The position numbers were made by a program, and so were the translations under genes. Of a DNA stretch of 64,000 bases, positions 8,618-18,898 are shown piece after piece. Position 1 is the stretch's first letter; the number at the start of each line of letters is the position of its first letter. Below the pieces are notes generated by a model, which was given only the letters and a program-made list of their open reading frames with translations, was not told the DNA's origin and made no database searches. The stretch is from an uncultured Comamonadaceae bacterium (GTDB lineage: Bacteria; Pseudomonadota; Gammaproteobacteria; Burkholderiales; Burkholderiaceae): positions 1 to 64,000 of the forward strand of contig CAMLSD010000009.1 of the NCBI GenBank assembly GCA_946482595.1. The letters run 5' to 3'.

Positions 8618-10212
8618 GCCGGGCTCCCGGGCTGGCGCTCGCGTTCGCGCAGGCGAAAGCGCTGGATCTTGCCGGTGGCGGTCTTGGGCAGTTCACTCAG
8701 GAACTCGATCTGGCGCGGATACTTGTGTGGCGCCAGGCGGCTCTTCACGAAGGCCTTGAGGTCGCTTTCCAGCCCGTCGCTCATCGTGTGGCCGGGCTTG
8801 AGCACGACAAAGGCCTTGGTGCGTGTCAGGCCGTCGCCGTCGTTCACGCCGATCACGGCGGCCTCGAGCACGTCCGGATGCTGCACCAGCGTGGCCTCGA
8901 CCTCGAAGGGCGAGACGTACTGGCCGCTGACCTTGAGCATGTCGTCGCTGCGCCCGGCATAGGTGTAGTAGCCCTGGGCATCGCAGCTGTACTTGTCGCC
9001 GCTGCGGGTCCATTCGCCCTGGAAGGTCTCGCGCGACCGGGTGCGGTTGTTCCAGTACATCAGCGCGGCGCTGGGGCCCTTGATGTAGAGGTCGCCGATC
9101 TCGCCCACGCTCACCGGCTGCCCGTCCTCGCCGCGCAACTGAACCTCGTAGCCATCGACCGGTTTGCCGGTGGTGCCGTAACGCACGTCACCCGGACGGT
9201 TGGACAGGAAGATGTGCAGCATCTCGGTCGAGCCGATGCCGTCGATGATCTGGCAGCCGAAATGCGCGGTGAATCGTTCGCCGATGTCCTGCGGCAGCGC
9301 CTCGCCGGCCGACGAGCACAGCCGCAGGGCCACCTGGTCACGAGACGGCAGGGCGGGTGAGGCGAGCATGCCCGCATACCCGGTGGGCGCGCCGCAGAAG
9401 ACCGTGGGGCGGTGCTCGACCAGGCGCTTGAAGCAGGCGTCGGGCGTGGGGCGCTCGGCCATCAGCACGACGGTGGCTCCCACGCTGAGCGGGAAGCTCA
9501 GCGCATTGCCCAGCCCGTAGGCAAAAAAGAGCTTGGCGGCCGAGAACACGGTGTCGCCTTCGTGCAGGCCGAGCACGGGTTCGGCGTACAGCTCGGCCGT
9601 CCACCACGGGTTGGCGTGCGTGTGCACGGTGCCCTTGGGCCGGCCGGTCGAGCCGGACGAATACAGCCAGAACGCCGCTTCGTCGGCCAGGGTGTCGGCG
9701 GGTTGCGCCAGCGCCTCATGGGAGGCGATCAAGCCCTCGACCGTGTGAGTGCGGGTGTCAGGCGGCAGCGGCGCGACGGGATGAGACACCACCCGGTGTG
9801 CCACCTCGTGGCGGGCGCGGCCCATGGCCTGGTCCAGCACCGGCAGCAGCGCGCCCGACACCAGGGCGGCCTGGGCGCGGCTGTGCTCGAGCATGTAGGC
9901 ATAGTCGTCGGCCGTCAGCAGGGTGTTGACGGCCACCGGCACGATCCCCGCATACAGCGCACCGAGAAAGCACACCGGCCAGTCGATGTTGTCGTGCATC
10001 AGCAGCAGCACGCGGTCTTCGCGGCGCAGCCCCAGGGCCTGCAGACCGGCAGCCATGCGGCGCACGCGCTGTGCCAGCTCGCCGTAACTCACGCGGCCGT
10101 GGTCGTCGATGTAGGCCGTGCGCCCGGCGCGTGCGGCATGGCGTTCGATCAGGTCGGCGGCAAAGTTGAAGCGCTGCGGCGGGGCGTCCGGCAGGCGGTG
10201 GGTCGGTGCCAT
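8614..10212 (-). CDS. bclA: Benzoate-CoA ligase
   Basis: An ANL-superfamily acid-CoA ligase of 532 residues that activates benzoate with ATP and CoA to benzoyl-CoA, the first step of the box pathway. It shows the AMP-binding P-loop YSSGSTGRPKG (184-194), the GIGSTEMLHIFLSNRPG segment typical of benzoate ligases, the hinge region around YAGRSDDMLKVSGQYVSP, and the C-terminal catalytic lysine in PKTATGKIQRF. The length matches BclA-type enzymes. It is in an operon after boxD (37-nt gap) and 4-nt coupled to the hydrolase. Substituted benzoates are possible alternative substrates. Confidence 0.93.
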   Translation of the reverse strand: MAPTHRLPDAPPQRFNFAADLIERHAARAGRTAYIDDHGRVSYGELAQRVRRMAAGLQALGLRREDRVLLLMHDNIDWPVCFLGALYAGIVPVAVNTLLTADDYAYMLEHSRAQAALVSGALLPVLDQAMGRARHEVAHRVVSHPVAPLPPDTRTHTVEGLIASHEALAQPADTLADEAAFWLYSSGSTGRPKGTVHTHANPWWTAELYAEPVLGLHEGDTVFSAAKLFFAYGLGNALSFPLSVGATVVLMAERPTPDACFKRLVEHRPTVFCGAPTGYAGMLASPALPSRDQVALRLCSSAGEALPQDIGERFTAHFGCQIIDGIGSTEMLHIFLSNRPGDVRYGTTGKPVDGYEVQLRGEDGQPVSVGEIGDLYIKGPSAALMYWNNRTRSRETFQGEWTRSGDKYSCDAQGYYTYAGRSDDMLKVSGQYVSPFEVEATLVQHPDVLEAAVIGVNDGDGLTRTKAFVVLKPGHTMSDGLESDLKAFVKSRLAPHKYPRQIEFLSELPKTATGKIQRFRLRERERQPGSPA

Positions 10213-10249
10213 GGGGTCTCCTTCGTCCTTCGTTCTGGGGCGGTGCGGG

Positions 10250-11821
10250 TCAGGGCGCCAGCACGGTGCCGGTTGCGGCCAGCGTGTCGAGCACCGGCAC
10301 GGCGGCCTGCACGGCGCAGCGGCGGTGATAGAAGGCCAGCGCGCGCAGGCCGCCGAGTTCCTCGCCGCCCCCGGCGCGGCCCGGGCCGCCGTGCAGCGAC
10401 ATCGGCATCACGTTGCCGTGGCCGGTGTGAAGCTGGGCCACGTCGGGCGAGATCGCATGGATGCGGCCGTGGGTGTCGGCCAGCGCCTGGGCGCTTGCGG
10501 CCATGTGCTGCGGGTCGGCGCCGTACAACGAGGCCACCAGCGAACCGCCGCCACGGCGGATCAGGGCATGCGCTTCGTCGATGCTGCGGTAGGGCATCAG
10601 CGTGGCGACGGGGCCGAACACCTCCACCTGGTGGACCAGCGGGCTGGCGGCGGGGTCGCGTGTGCCCAGCAGCGTCGGCCCGATGCACGCGGCCACGGCG
10701 GGGTCGGCGTCCACCAGCGGGGTGGCACGGCCGTCGAGCAGGGTCGTGGCCTGGCTGCCCAGGCGGGCCAGCCCGTCGTGCACATGGGCGAGCTGCTCGC
10801 GGCTCACGAGCGAGCCCATGCGCACGCCGTCGTTGCGAGGGTTGCCCACGACCACGGTGCGCAGCCGGGCGACGATGGCCTCGGCGGCCGCATCGTAGGC
10901 TTCGGCGGGCACCAGCACCCGACGGATCGCGGTGCATTTCTGCCCGGACTTCACCGTCATCTCGCGCACGACCTCGTTGACCAGCAGGTCGAAGGCCGGT
11001 GTGCCGGGCAGGCCGTCGGGCAGCAGCAGGGCCGAGTTGAGGCTGTCGGCCTCGATGTTCACCCGCACCGAGTCGCGTGCGACGGCGCGGTGCGCGCGGA
11101 TCACTGCGGCCGTTTCGGCCGAGCCGGTGAACGAGACCAGATCGAAGGGCTGCAGTGCGTCCATCAGGCCGGCCGAGCTGCCGCACACGACCGACAGGGC
11201 GCCCGACGGCCAGATGCCGGCGGCGATGACGTCGGCCACCATGCGCTGGGTCAGCCAGGCCGTGGCCGTGGCCGGCTTGACGATCACCGGCACACCTGAG
11301 AGCAGGGCCGGCGCCGCCTTTTCCCACAGGCCCCAGGCCGGGAAGTTGAATGCGTTGATGAACAGTGCCAGGCCGCGGGTGGGCAGCATCACGTGGCGCG
11401 ACTGGAAGGCCGGGTCTTTGCCGAGCCGGGCCGGCGCGCCGTCGAGCAGCAGGTGCGCGTTGCCCAGCGTGCCACCCCAGCGGGCGTACTGGCCGATCGT
11501 GAACAGCGCGCCGTCGATGTCGACCGCCGAATCTCGCCGTGTCGTGCCCGAGTTGGCGGTCGAGATCGCGTCGTACTCGGCGCGGTGCGTCTGCAGCACG
11601 GCGGCCGTTTCGGCCAGCAGCGCGGCGCGCTGCGCATAGCTCAGGGCGCGCAGTGCCACACCACCCTGGTCCCGCGCATGGGCGAAACCTTCGGCAAGGT
11701 CCAGGCCGGCGCTGGACACGCGGACCAGCTCGTTGCCCAGCACCGGGTCGACCAGTGCGCTGCCCTGGCCCTGGCCGGGCTGCCAGCGGCCGCCCAGGTG
11801 GTTGTGAAGGAGTTCGGTCAT
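10250..11821 (-). CDS. boxD: 3,4-dehydroadipyl-CoA semialdehyde dehydrogenase BoxD
   Basis: A 523-residue aldehyde dehydrogenase that oxidises the ring-opened semialdehyde to 3,4-dehydroadipyl-CoA. Key residues are visible: Asn157 in [11 protein letters not shown], Lys182 in VIVKPAT, Glu257 in NIEADSLN, and the catalytic Cys296 in [10 protein letters not shown]. The N-terminus and the GDxxG-poor central segment resemble the PaaN/PaaZ dehydrogenase domain rather than classical ALDH. No hydratase domain follows, as expected for BoxD. Its ATG overlaps the stop of the upstream DUF4863 gene by 4 nt. Confidence 0.93.
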   Translation of the reverse strand: MTELLHNHLGGRWQPGQGQGSALVDPVLGNELVRVSSAGLDLAEGFAHARDQGGVALRALSYAQRAALLAETAAVLQTHRAEYDAISTANSGTTRRDSAVDIDGALFTIGQYARWGGTLGNAHLLLDGAPARLGKDPAFQSRHVMLPTRGLALFINAFNFPAWGLWEKAAPALLSGVPVIVKPATATAWLTQRMVADVIAAGIWPSGALSVVCGSSAGLMDALQPFDLVSFTGSAETAAVIRAHRAVARDSVRVNIEADSLNSALLLPDGLPGTPAFDLLVNEVVREMTVKSGQKCTAIRRVLVPAEAYDAAAEAIVARLRTVVVGNPRNDGVRMGSLVSREQLAHVHDGLARLGSQATTLLDGRATPLVDADPAVAACIGPTLLGTRDPAASPLVHQVEVFGPVATLMPYRSIDEAHALIRRGGGSLVASLYGADPQHMAASAQALADTHGRIHAISPDVAQLHTGHGNVMPMSLHGGPGRAGGGEELGGLRALAFYHRRCAVQAAVPVLDTLAATGTVLAP

Positions 11822-12312
11822 GGGCGTGCCGGCTGGGTGAATTCGATCTGGCCTTGCGGCAGGAGGTAGAGCACCAGCGCGCGACCGCCGGTGACGGTGG
11901 GGCGGTGCGCACTGCCGGGCGGGTAGACCTTCCAGCCCGCGGCCGTGCCGTCGAACTGCGCCCCGGCGCTCAAGGGCATCACCAGGTCGATCTCGCCCAG
12001 CGGGTGCACATGGTGGGGGCCGACGCAGTCGTCCATGTCGACCACGTCCACTGAAAACTCGGCGGTCTCGGGCGACGGACGCACCACCCGGCCGTAGCGC
12101 AGGCGGGGCTGCTCGGGCGTCACATGGCGCGCGATCCAGCCCTCCCGCACGCCGGCCTCACAGGCGGCCTGCATGTCGCGGAACCAGTCCGAGGCCGGGC
12201 CGTGGGTCTCGGAAAGCCAGGTGCGCAGTGCCGCATCGAGCGGCCGGCCGGCGATGGCCTGCGTTATCGTTCGCACCAATGCATCGAAGTGCGCGCGTGG
12301 GGTGTCACTCAT
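11818..12312 (-). CDS. DUF4863-family protein of the box cluster
   Basis: A soluble 164-residue protein resembling the DUF4863/PnbB family (p-hydroxylaminobenzoate lyase is one characterised member, from memory). A cupin-like C-terminal half carries DDCVGPHHVHPLGEIDLVMPL, with three His and two acidic residues that could bind metal. It starts at the ATG at 12312 preceded by AGGAG. It is the first gene of the leftward benzoate operon, directly downstream of the divergent promoter, and 4-nt coupled to boxD. A role on a CoA-linked or free aromatic intermediate is plausible, but the reaction is unknown. Confidence 0.75.
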   Translation of the reverse strand: MSDTPRAHFDALVRTITQAIAGRPLDAALRTWLSETHGPASDWFRDMQAACEAGVREGWIARHVTPEQPRLRYGRVVRPSPETAEFSVDVVDMDDCVGPHHVHPLGEIDLVMPLSAGAQFDGTAAGWKVYPPGSAHRPTVTGGRALVLYLLPQGQIEFTQPARP

Positions 12313-12345
12313 CTCGGGGCTCCTGCGTCCTGCGGCACGACGGGC

Positions 12346-12419
12346 TTGCAGGATCGGCTTGGCATGAAGTATTGTGCATGTGTGTGGGAACAATACGCGC
12401 CGGTTCTGTGCGATGTCAA
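12346..12419. promoter_or_regulatory. Divergent boxR / boxD-operon promoter region with probable BoxR site
   Basis: Leftward: TTGACA (reverse complement of 12414-12419), 18-nt spacer, TATTGT (reverse complement of 12390-12395). Rightward: TTGCAG (12346-12351), 18-nt spacer, TATTGT (12370-12375). The two -10 hexamers form an inverted repeat, gtattgt/acaatac. The segment 12363-12378 (catgaagtattgtgca) nearly matches catgcactattgtgca at the boxC promoter, keeping one TGCA half-site and a degenerate TGAA partner at N6 spacing. This suggests autoregulation of boxR and repression of the boxD operon from one site. Confidence 0.65.
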
Positions 12420-12490
12420 GAAAAATAGTTCATGTTCGGGTAAATCCCGAGCACACTGCTGCTGTACCGCTGGAGGCCAGAAGGACCATC

Positions 12491-13402
12491 GTGGACACGA
12501 CCGACATGGCAGGCGATGTCGCCCATGCCAAAGACCCCTTCCTGACGGCGCTGGGTGAGCGCATCCGCAACCTGCGCGCGCGTCGGGGGCTGACGCGCAA
12601 GGCCACCGCGCTGGCGGCCGACATTTCCGAGCGGCATCTGGCCAACCTGGAGCTGGGCACCGGCAATGCGTCGATCCTGGTGCTGCAGCAGGTGGCCCAG
12701 GCGCTGCAATGCCCGCTGGCCGAGATCATCGGCGACATGACCACCGCGTCTCCCGAGTGGCTGATGATCCGCGAGCTGCTGGAAGACCGCAGCGAGGCCG
12801 ACCTGCACCGTGCCCGGCTGCGCCTGGCCGAGCTGTTCGGCTCGGGCAGCGACCAGCGCACCCGCATGGCGCGCATCGCCCTGGTCGGCCTGCGCGGTGC
12901 GGGCAAGTCGACGCTCGGGCGGCTGCTGGCCGAAGACCTGGGCTACCCGTTTGTCGAGCTCAGCCGCGAGATCGAGAAGGTTGCCGGCTGCAGCATCGTC
13001 GAGATCCATTCGCTCTATGGCACCAACGCCTACCGGCGCTACGAACGCCGGGCCCTCGAAGAGACCGTGCAGATCTATCCCGAGGTGGTGATCGCCACGC
13101 CGGGGGGGCTGGTGTCGGATGCGTCCACCTTCAACCTGCTGCTGTCGCACTGCTACACCGTGTGGCTGCAGGCCACCCCCGAGGACCACATGAAACGGGT
13201 GGTGGCCCAGGGCGACTTCCGTCCGATGTCGGGCAGCAAGGAAGCGATGGACGACCTCAAGCGCATCCTCGACGGGCGCGCGGCCTTTTATGCCAAGGCC
13301 GACTTCACCTACAACACCAGCGGCCATTCGCTGGAAGAGACCTTCTCGGGCCTGCGCGCGGCCGTGCGGCATGCGGCCGGCCTGATGGACTGGGCCGCCT
13401 GA
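12491..13402 (+). CDS. boxR: BoxR benzoyl-CoA-responsive regulator (XRE HTH + shikimate-kinase-like domain)
   Basis: About 303 residues. The N-terminal XRE/HTH_3 DNA-binding domain (about 22-77) contains LTRKATALAADISERHLANLE. The C-terminal shikimate-kinase-like domain has P-loop GLRGAGKST (133-141). This architecture is diagnostic of BoxR/BzdR, repressors relieved by benzoyl-CoA bound in the kinase-like domain. I chose the GTG at 12491, which has AAGGA five nt upstream. An in-frame ATG at 12374 would add 39 residues overlapping the promoter, and an ATG at 12506 is also possible. It is transcribed divergently from the boxD operon and is followed by boxC on the same strand after a 199-nt gap with its own promoter. 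Confidence 0.93.
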   Translation: MDTTDMAGDVAHAKDPFLTALGERIRNLRARRGLTRKATALAADISERHLANLELGTGNASILVLQQVAQALQCPLAEIIGDMTTASPEWLMIRELLEDRSEADLHRARLRLAELFGSGSDQRTRMARIALVGLRGAGKSTLGRLLAEDLGYPFVELSREIEKVAGCSIVEIHSLYGTNAYRRYERRALEETVQIYPEVVIATPGGLVSDASTFNLLLSHCYTVWLQATPEDHMKRVVAQGDFRPMSGSKEAMDDLKRILDGRAAFYAKADFTYNTSGHSLEETFSGLRAAVRHAAGLMDWAA

Positions 13403-13516
13403 GCGCCCGGGGCGCACGGCGCCAGACCGGCGCCGGCCATCCCGCCGGCACCTGAGCCACGGCCTGCTGACACGTTCACCGACACCACCCGCGGGTTTCC
13501 CCGCCCGCGGTGGCGC

Positions 13517-13548
13517 TTGACGCGCCTCAAAGCATGCACTATTGTGCA
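13517..13548 (+). promoter_or_regulatory. boxC promoter with overlapping TGCA-N6-TGCA operator
   Basis: TTGACG (13517-13522), a 17-nt spacer and TATTGT (13540-13545) make a good sigma70-type promoter. TGCA at 13535-13538 and TGCA at 13545-13548, exactly 6 nt apart, straddle the -10. A repressor bound here would block RNA polymerase. TGCA repeats are described, from memory, in operators of the related BzdR/BoxR proteins of Azoarcus. Confidence 0.7.
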
Positions 13549-13566
13549 GTCCATCGAACACAAACA

Positions 13567-13580
13567 TGCATCAAACTGCA
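13567..13580 (+). promoter_or_regulatory. Second TGCA-N6-TGCA site in the boxC leader
   Basis: TGCA at 13567-13570 and TGCA at 13577-13580 repeat the spacing of the site at 13535-13548, 32 bp downstream of it (three helical turns). The site lies between the predicted transcription start and the ribosome-binding site AAGGAG of boxC, suggesting co-operative binding of two repressor dimers. Confidence 0.65.
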
Positions 13581-13601
13581 TGTCAGCCTGAAGGAGCCGA
13601 G

Positions 13602-15260
13602 ATGACTGACCCCACCCGCGTCGACTACCAGACCGAACCGTCCCGCTACCGGCACTGGAAGCTCAGCTTCGAAGGCGCCACGGCCACCCTGGCGATGGAC
13701 ATTGCCGAAGACGGCGGCCTGCGCCCGGGCTACAAGCTCAAGCTCAATTCCTACGACCTGGGCGTGGACATCGAGCTGCACGACGCCTTGAACCGCATCC
13801 GCTTCGAGCATCCCGAGGTGCGCACCGTGATCGTCACGAGCCTGAAGGACCGCATCTTCTGCTCGGGCGCGAACATCTTCATGCTGGGTCTGTCCAGCCA
13901 CGCCTGGAAGGTCAACTTCTGCAAGTTCACCAACGAGACGCGCAACGGCATCGAAGACTCCAGCCGCCATGAAGGCCTGAAGTTCGTGGCCGCCCTGAAC
14001 GGCGCTTGCGCCGGTGGCGGCTACGAGCTGGCGCTGGCCTGCGACGACATCGTGCTGGTCGACGATCGGTCCTCGGCCGTCTCGCTGCCCGAGGTGCCAC
14101 TGCTGGGCGTGCTGCCCGGCACCGGCGGCCTGACGCGCGTGACCGACAAGCGGCGTGTGCGCCATGACCTGGCCGACATCTTCTGCTCCAGCGTCGAGGG
14201 CGTGCGCGGCCAGCGCGCGGTCGAGTGGCGCCTGGTGGACGCCGCGCCCAAGACCAGCCAGTTCGCCCAGGTGGTGCAGGAGCGTGCCCAGCAGCTGGCC
14301 GCCACCAGCAACCGCCCGGCCGGCGCCAGGGGTGTGACGCTCACGCCCATCCAGCGCAGCATCGAGGCCGATGCGCTGCGCTACTCGCACGTCACCGTCG
14401 AGATCGATCGTGCCCATCGCACGGCCAGCTTCACCGTGCACGCACCGACCACGCCGCAGCCGGGTGACATTGCCGGCATCGAAGCGGCCGGTTGCGCCTG
14501 GTGGCCGCTGCAGGTCGCCCGCGAGCTGGACGACGCGATCCTGTCGATGCGCACCAACGAACTCGACATCGGCACCTGGCTGCTCAAGACCCGCGGTGAC
14601 GCCCAGGCCGTGCTGGCGTGTGATGCGGCGCTGGCGCAGCATGCCGACCACTGGTTCGTGCGGGCGGTGACCGGGCAGTTGCGCCGCACGCTGGCGCGGC
14701 TGGACGTGTCGTCGCGTTCCCTGTTTGCGCTGGTCGAGCCCGGTTCGTGTTTTGCCGGCACGCTGGCCGAGCTGGCCTTTGCGGCCGACCGCTGCTACAT
14801 GCTGGCGCTGCCCGATGCGCCCGAGCGTGCCCCGCGGCTCATGCTGTCGGCGCTCAACTTCGGCACCTGGCCAATGGTCAACGGCCAGTCGCGGCTGGCC
14901 CGCCGCTTCTACGAAGAAGCCGCCCCGATGGCCGCGGCCCGCGAGGCCATCGGCCGTGCGCTCGACGCCGACCAGGTGCTGGCCCTCGGCCTGATCACCG
15001 CCGCCCCGGACGACATCGACTGGACCGACGAGGTGCGCCTGGCCATCGAGGAGCGCGCGGCCATGTCGCCCGATGCGCTCACCGGCCTGGAGGCCAACCT
15101 GCGCTTTGCCTCGAAGGAAACCATGGAGACGCGCATCTTCGGCCGCCTCACCGCCTGGCAGAACTGGATCTTCCAGCGCCCGAACGCGGTGGGCGACAAG
15201 GGCGCGCTGAAGGTCTACGGCAAGGGCGAAAAGGCAGCCTTCGACCTGAACCGCGTGTGA
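13602..15260 (+). CDS. boxC: 2,3-epoxybenzoyl-CoA dihydrolase BoxC
   Basis: A 552-residue crotonase-fold enzyme that opens the epoxide ring of 2,3-epoxybenzoyl-CoA with two waters, giving 3,4-dehydroadipyl-CoA semialdehyde and formate. The first crotonase domain shows CSGANIFMLG (87-96) and the oxyanion segment GACAGGGYELALACD (134-148). The long C-terminal half, a second degenerate crotonase-like domain, is characteristic of BoxC; the family is about 550 residues. The ATG at 13602 has AAGGAG at good spacing. First gene of the rightward box operon, 48 nt before boxB. Confidence 0.95.
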   Translation: MTDPTRVDYQTEPSRYRHWKLSFEGATATLAMDIAEDGGLRPGYKLKLNSYDLGVDIELHDALNRIRFEHPEVRTVIVTSLKDRIFCSGANIFMLGLSSHAWKVNFCKFTNETRNGIEDSSRHEGLKFVAALNGACAGGGYELALACDDIVLVDDRSSAVSLPEVPLLGVLPGTGGLTRVTDKRRVRHDLADIFCSSVEGVRGQRAVEWRLVDAAPKTSQFAQVVQERAQQLAATSNRPAGARGVTLTPIQRSIEADALRYSHVTVEIDRAHRTASFTVHAPTTPQPGDIAGIEAAGCAWWPLQVARELDDAILSMRTNELDIGTWLLKTRGDAQAVLACDAALAQHADHWFVRAVTGQLRRTLARLDVSSRSLFALVEPGSCFAGTLAELAFAADRCYMLALPDAPERAPRLMLSALNFGTWPMVNGQSRLARRFYEEAAPMAAAREAIGRALDADQVLALGLITAAPDDIDWTDEVRLAIEERAAMSPDALTGLEANLRFASKETMETRIFGRLTAWQNWIFQRPNAVGDKGALKVYGKGEKAAFDLNRV

Positions 15261-15308
15261 TCTTCCCCGACTGAACCACCCCCGACGACGTCCACCCAGG
15301 AGCCCCGC

Positions 15309-16736
<1,428 letters not shown>

Positions 16737-16748
16737 TGACCCTGCGAC

Positions 16749-16778
16749 GGCCCGGCGGCGCGAAGGCGCGCCGGGGCC
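16749..16778 (+). other. GC-rich hairpin between boxB and boxA
   Basis: ggccc (16749-16753) can pair with ggggcc-type sequence at 16774-16778, with further G:C pairing inward around a gaag loop. It fills most of the 64-nt boxB-boxA gap, where it could protect the boxBC mRNA 3' end or tune boxA expression. There is no T-run, so readthrough into boxA is expected. Confidence 0.4.
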
Positions 16779-16800
16779 TGCTGAGCTGGAGAACAACCCC

Positions 16801-18081
16801 ATGGACATGGCCACCCAGACGGTGATCATCAGGCAGCACCTGATCGACCCGGAGATCTGCATACGGTGCAACACCTGCGAGGCCACGTGCCCGATCAACG
16901 CGATCACGCACGACGACCGCAACTATGTGGTCAAGGCCGAGGTCTGCAATGGCTGCATGGCCTGCGTGCCGCCGTGCCCGACCGGCGCGATCGACCACTG
17001 GCGCAACATGCCGCGCGCGCTGGCCTACCCGATCGAGGAGCAGTTGCTGTGGGACGAGCTGCCGCCCGAGCTGAGCGACGACCAGATCGCTGCGGCCGGC
17101 ATCGAGCTGCCGCCACAGCAGGCCGAGCTGGCCCCGCCGCCCCGCCCGACCGCGACCACCGACCCGACGGGTGAGGCCGCGTTCAACCCCGCCGCCTGGG
17201 GCGCCACCGTGCCGCCCTGGTCGGCCGCCCATGCCTACACCAACCTGTACGGGCCGAAGCAGCCCACGACCGGGACGGTGGTGGGCAATGTGCGCGTCAA
17301 CGAGGCCGGCACCGAAAACGAGACCCATCACATCGTGCTCGATTTCGGCAGCATGCCCTTTCCGGTGCTGGAAGGGCAGTCGATCGCCATCGTGCCGCCT
17401 GGCACCGACGCCCACGGCAAGGCCCACCACGCCCGACAGTACTCGATCGCCAGCCCCCGCAACGGCGAGCGACCGGGCTACAACAACGTCTCGCTCACGG
17501 TCAAGCGCGTGACCAGCGACCACCATGGCAAGCCGGTGCGCGGTGTGTGCTCCAACTACCTGTGCGACCTGTCGGTGGGCGACACGGTGCAGGTGATCGG
17601 TCCGTTCGGCACCAGCTTCCTGATGCCCAACCATCCGCGCTCGAACATCGTGATGATCTGCACCGGCACCGGCAGCGCACCCATGCGTGCGATGACCGAA
17701 TGGCGACGCCGGCTGCGCAGCAGCGGCAAGTTCGACGGTGGTCGGCTGATGCTGTTCTTCGGCGCCCGCACCAAGGAGGAGCTGCCTTACTTCGGCCCGC
17801 TGATGAACCTGCCACGGGACTTCATCGACATCAACCTGGCGTTCTCGCGCACGCCGGGCGCGCCGCGGCGCTATGTGCAGGACCTGATGCGCGAGCGCGC
17901 CCCGGACCTCGCCGCCTTGCTGCACGACGGCAACACCCACATCTACGTGTGCGGTCTCAAGAGCATGGAAGAAGGTGTGGTCCTGGCCCTGCGCGACGTG
18001 GCGCAGCAGGCCGGCCTGTCCTGGGAGCAGCTGGGTGCGGCCCTGAAACGTGAAGGAAGGCTGCATCTTGAAACATACTGA
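16801..18081 (+). CDS. boxA: Benzoyl-CoA epoxidase reductase subunit BoxA
   Basis: A 426-residue iron-sulfur flavoprotein that passes NADPH electrons to BoxB. Two [4Fe-4S] ferredoxin motifs lie at the N-terminus: Cys20, 23, 26, 30 and Cys49, 52, 55, 59. A linker with many Pro and Ala residues (about 110-145) leads to a ferredoxin-NADP reductase-like module, with RQYSIASPR for FAD binding and [13 protein letters not shown] for pyridine nucleotide. The ATG at 16801 directly precedes the ferredoxin domain, and a longer open frame upstream lacks family similarity. The translated end overlaps possible alternative starts of the next gene. Confidence 0.95.
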   Translation: MDMATQTVIIRQHLIDPEICIRCNTCEATCPINAITHDDRNYVVKAEVCNGCMACVPPCPTGAIDHWRNMPRALAYPIEEQLLWDELPPELSDDQIAAAGIELPPQQAELAPPPRPTATTDPTGEAAFNPAAWGATVPPWSAAHAYTNLYGPKQPTTGTVVGNVRVNEAGTENETHHIVLDFGSMPFPVLEGQSIAIVPPGTDAHGKAHHARQYSIASPRNGERPGYNNVSLTVKRVTSDHHGKPVRGVCSNYLCDLSVGDTVQVIGPFGTSFLMPNHPRSNIVMICTGTGSAPMRAMTEWRRRLRSSGKFDGGRLMLFFGARTKEELPYFGPLMNLPRDFIDINLAFSRTPGAPRRYVQDLMRERAPDLAALLHDGNTHIYVCGLKSMEEGVVLALRDVAQQAGLSWEQLGAALKREGRLHLETY

Positions 18082-18109
18082 GCCCCTGGCAACTGACGGG
18101 CCGCTCCTC

Positions 18110-18898
18110 ATGAACACGCTCAAGCTCTCGCGATCCATCCGCGGCGTGGCGCGCATCGACATGGCGCGGCCCGAGGTGTTCAATGCCTTCAACGAGGCCA
18201 TGATCGGCGAGCTGGCCGACACCTTCGAGCAGCTCGCCGCCGACCCGCAGGTGCGGGTCATCGTGCTGGCGGGGGAGGGCCAGGCCTTCAGTGCCGGCGC
18301 CGACCTGCAATGGATGCAGCGCGCCAGCGCGGCCAGTCCGGAATGGAACCTCGACGACGCGCGCCGCTTTGCGCACATGCTGCACCTCGTGGCGTCCTGT
18401 CCCAAGCCGACGATTGCGCGCGTGCAGGGCCTGGCGCTGGGCGGCGGCGTGGGACTGGTGTGTGCCTGCGACCTGGCCATCGCCAGCGCCGATGCCCGGC
18501 TGGCAGTCAGCGAGGTGCGCTTCGGCATCCTGCCGTCGGTGATCGGCCCGTATCTCGTCAATGCCGTCGGCAAGCGCCAGGCGCTGCGCCTGGGCCTGTC
18601 GGCCAGCCGCATCACCGCCGCGCAGGCGCTCGCGATGGGCCTGGTGCACCAGGTCGTGTCCGACCCGGCCGACCTGGACACGGCCGTCGATGCCCTGGCA
18701 GGCGAACTGCTGCAGGGCGGCCCGTTGGCCCAGGGCGAACTCAAGGCCCTGTTCGGCGCACTCAGCGTGGGGCCGGTGACGCCCGAGGTGCGTGAACTCA
18801 CCGCTCGCACCATCAGCCGCGTGCGTGGCACCGACGAGGCGCGACAGGGGTTTGCCGCCTTCCTGGCCAAACGGCCGGCGCCCTGGATCCGCTCATGA
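18110..18898 (+). CDS. Enoyl-CoA hydratase/isomerase of the box operon (LiuC-like)
   Basis: A 262-residue crotonase-superfamily protein likely acting on dehydroadipyl-CoA or a later CoA ester. It has FSAGADLQWMQ (60-70), oxyanion segment LGGGVGLVCACD (110-121) and SEVRFGILPSVIGPY (134-148). The first catalytic Glu of classical hydratases is Gly here, while the second (Glu135) is kept. That pattern resembles methylglutaconyl-CoA hydratase-like LiuC/AtuE proteins. Start choice is uncertain: the ATG at 18110 fits the domain but has a weak ribosome site, whereas TTG at 18068 has AAGGAAGG upstream and would overlap boxA. It is 4-nt coupled to the dehydrogenase gene. Confidence 0.85.
   Translation: MNTLKLSRSIRGVARIDMARPEVFNAFNEAMIGELADTFEQLAADPQVRVIVLAGEGQAFSAGADLQWMQRASAASPEWNLDDARRFAHMLHLVASCPKPTIARVQGLALGGGVGLVCACDLAIASADARLAVSEVRFGILPSVIGPYLVNAVGKRQALRLGLSASRITAAQALAMGLVHQVVSDPADLDTAVDALAGELLQGGPLAQGELKALFGALSVGPVTPEVRELTARTISRVRGTDEARQGFAAFLAKRPAPWIRS

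Noticed and set aside
12280..12293. A further TGCA-N6-TGCG BoxR-like site
   Set aside because: It lies inside the DUF4863 coding region and the second half-site is imperfect, so chance is the simplest explanation.
18050..18109. Upstream GTG (18050) or TTG (18068) start for the enoyl-CoA hydratase
   Set aside because: The TTG has a good ribosome site, but the extra residues lie outside the crotonase domain; kept as an alternative only.
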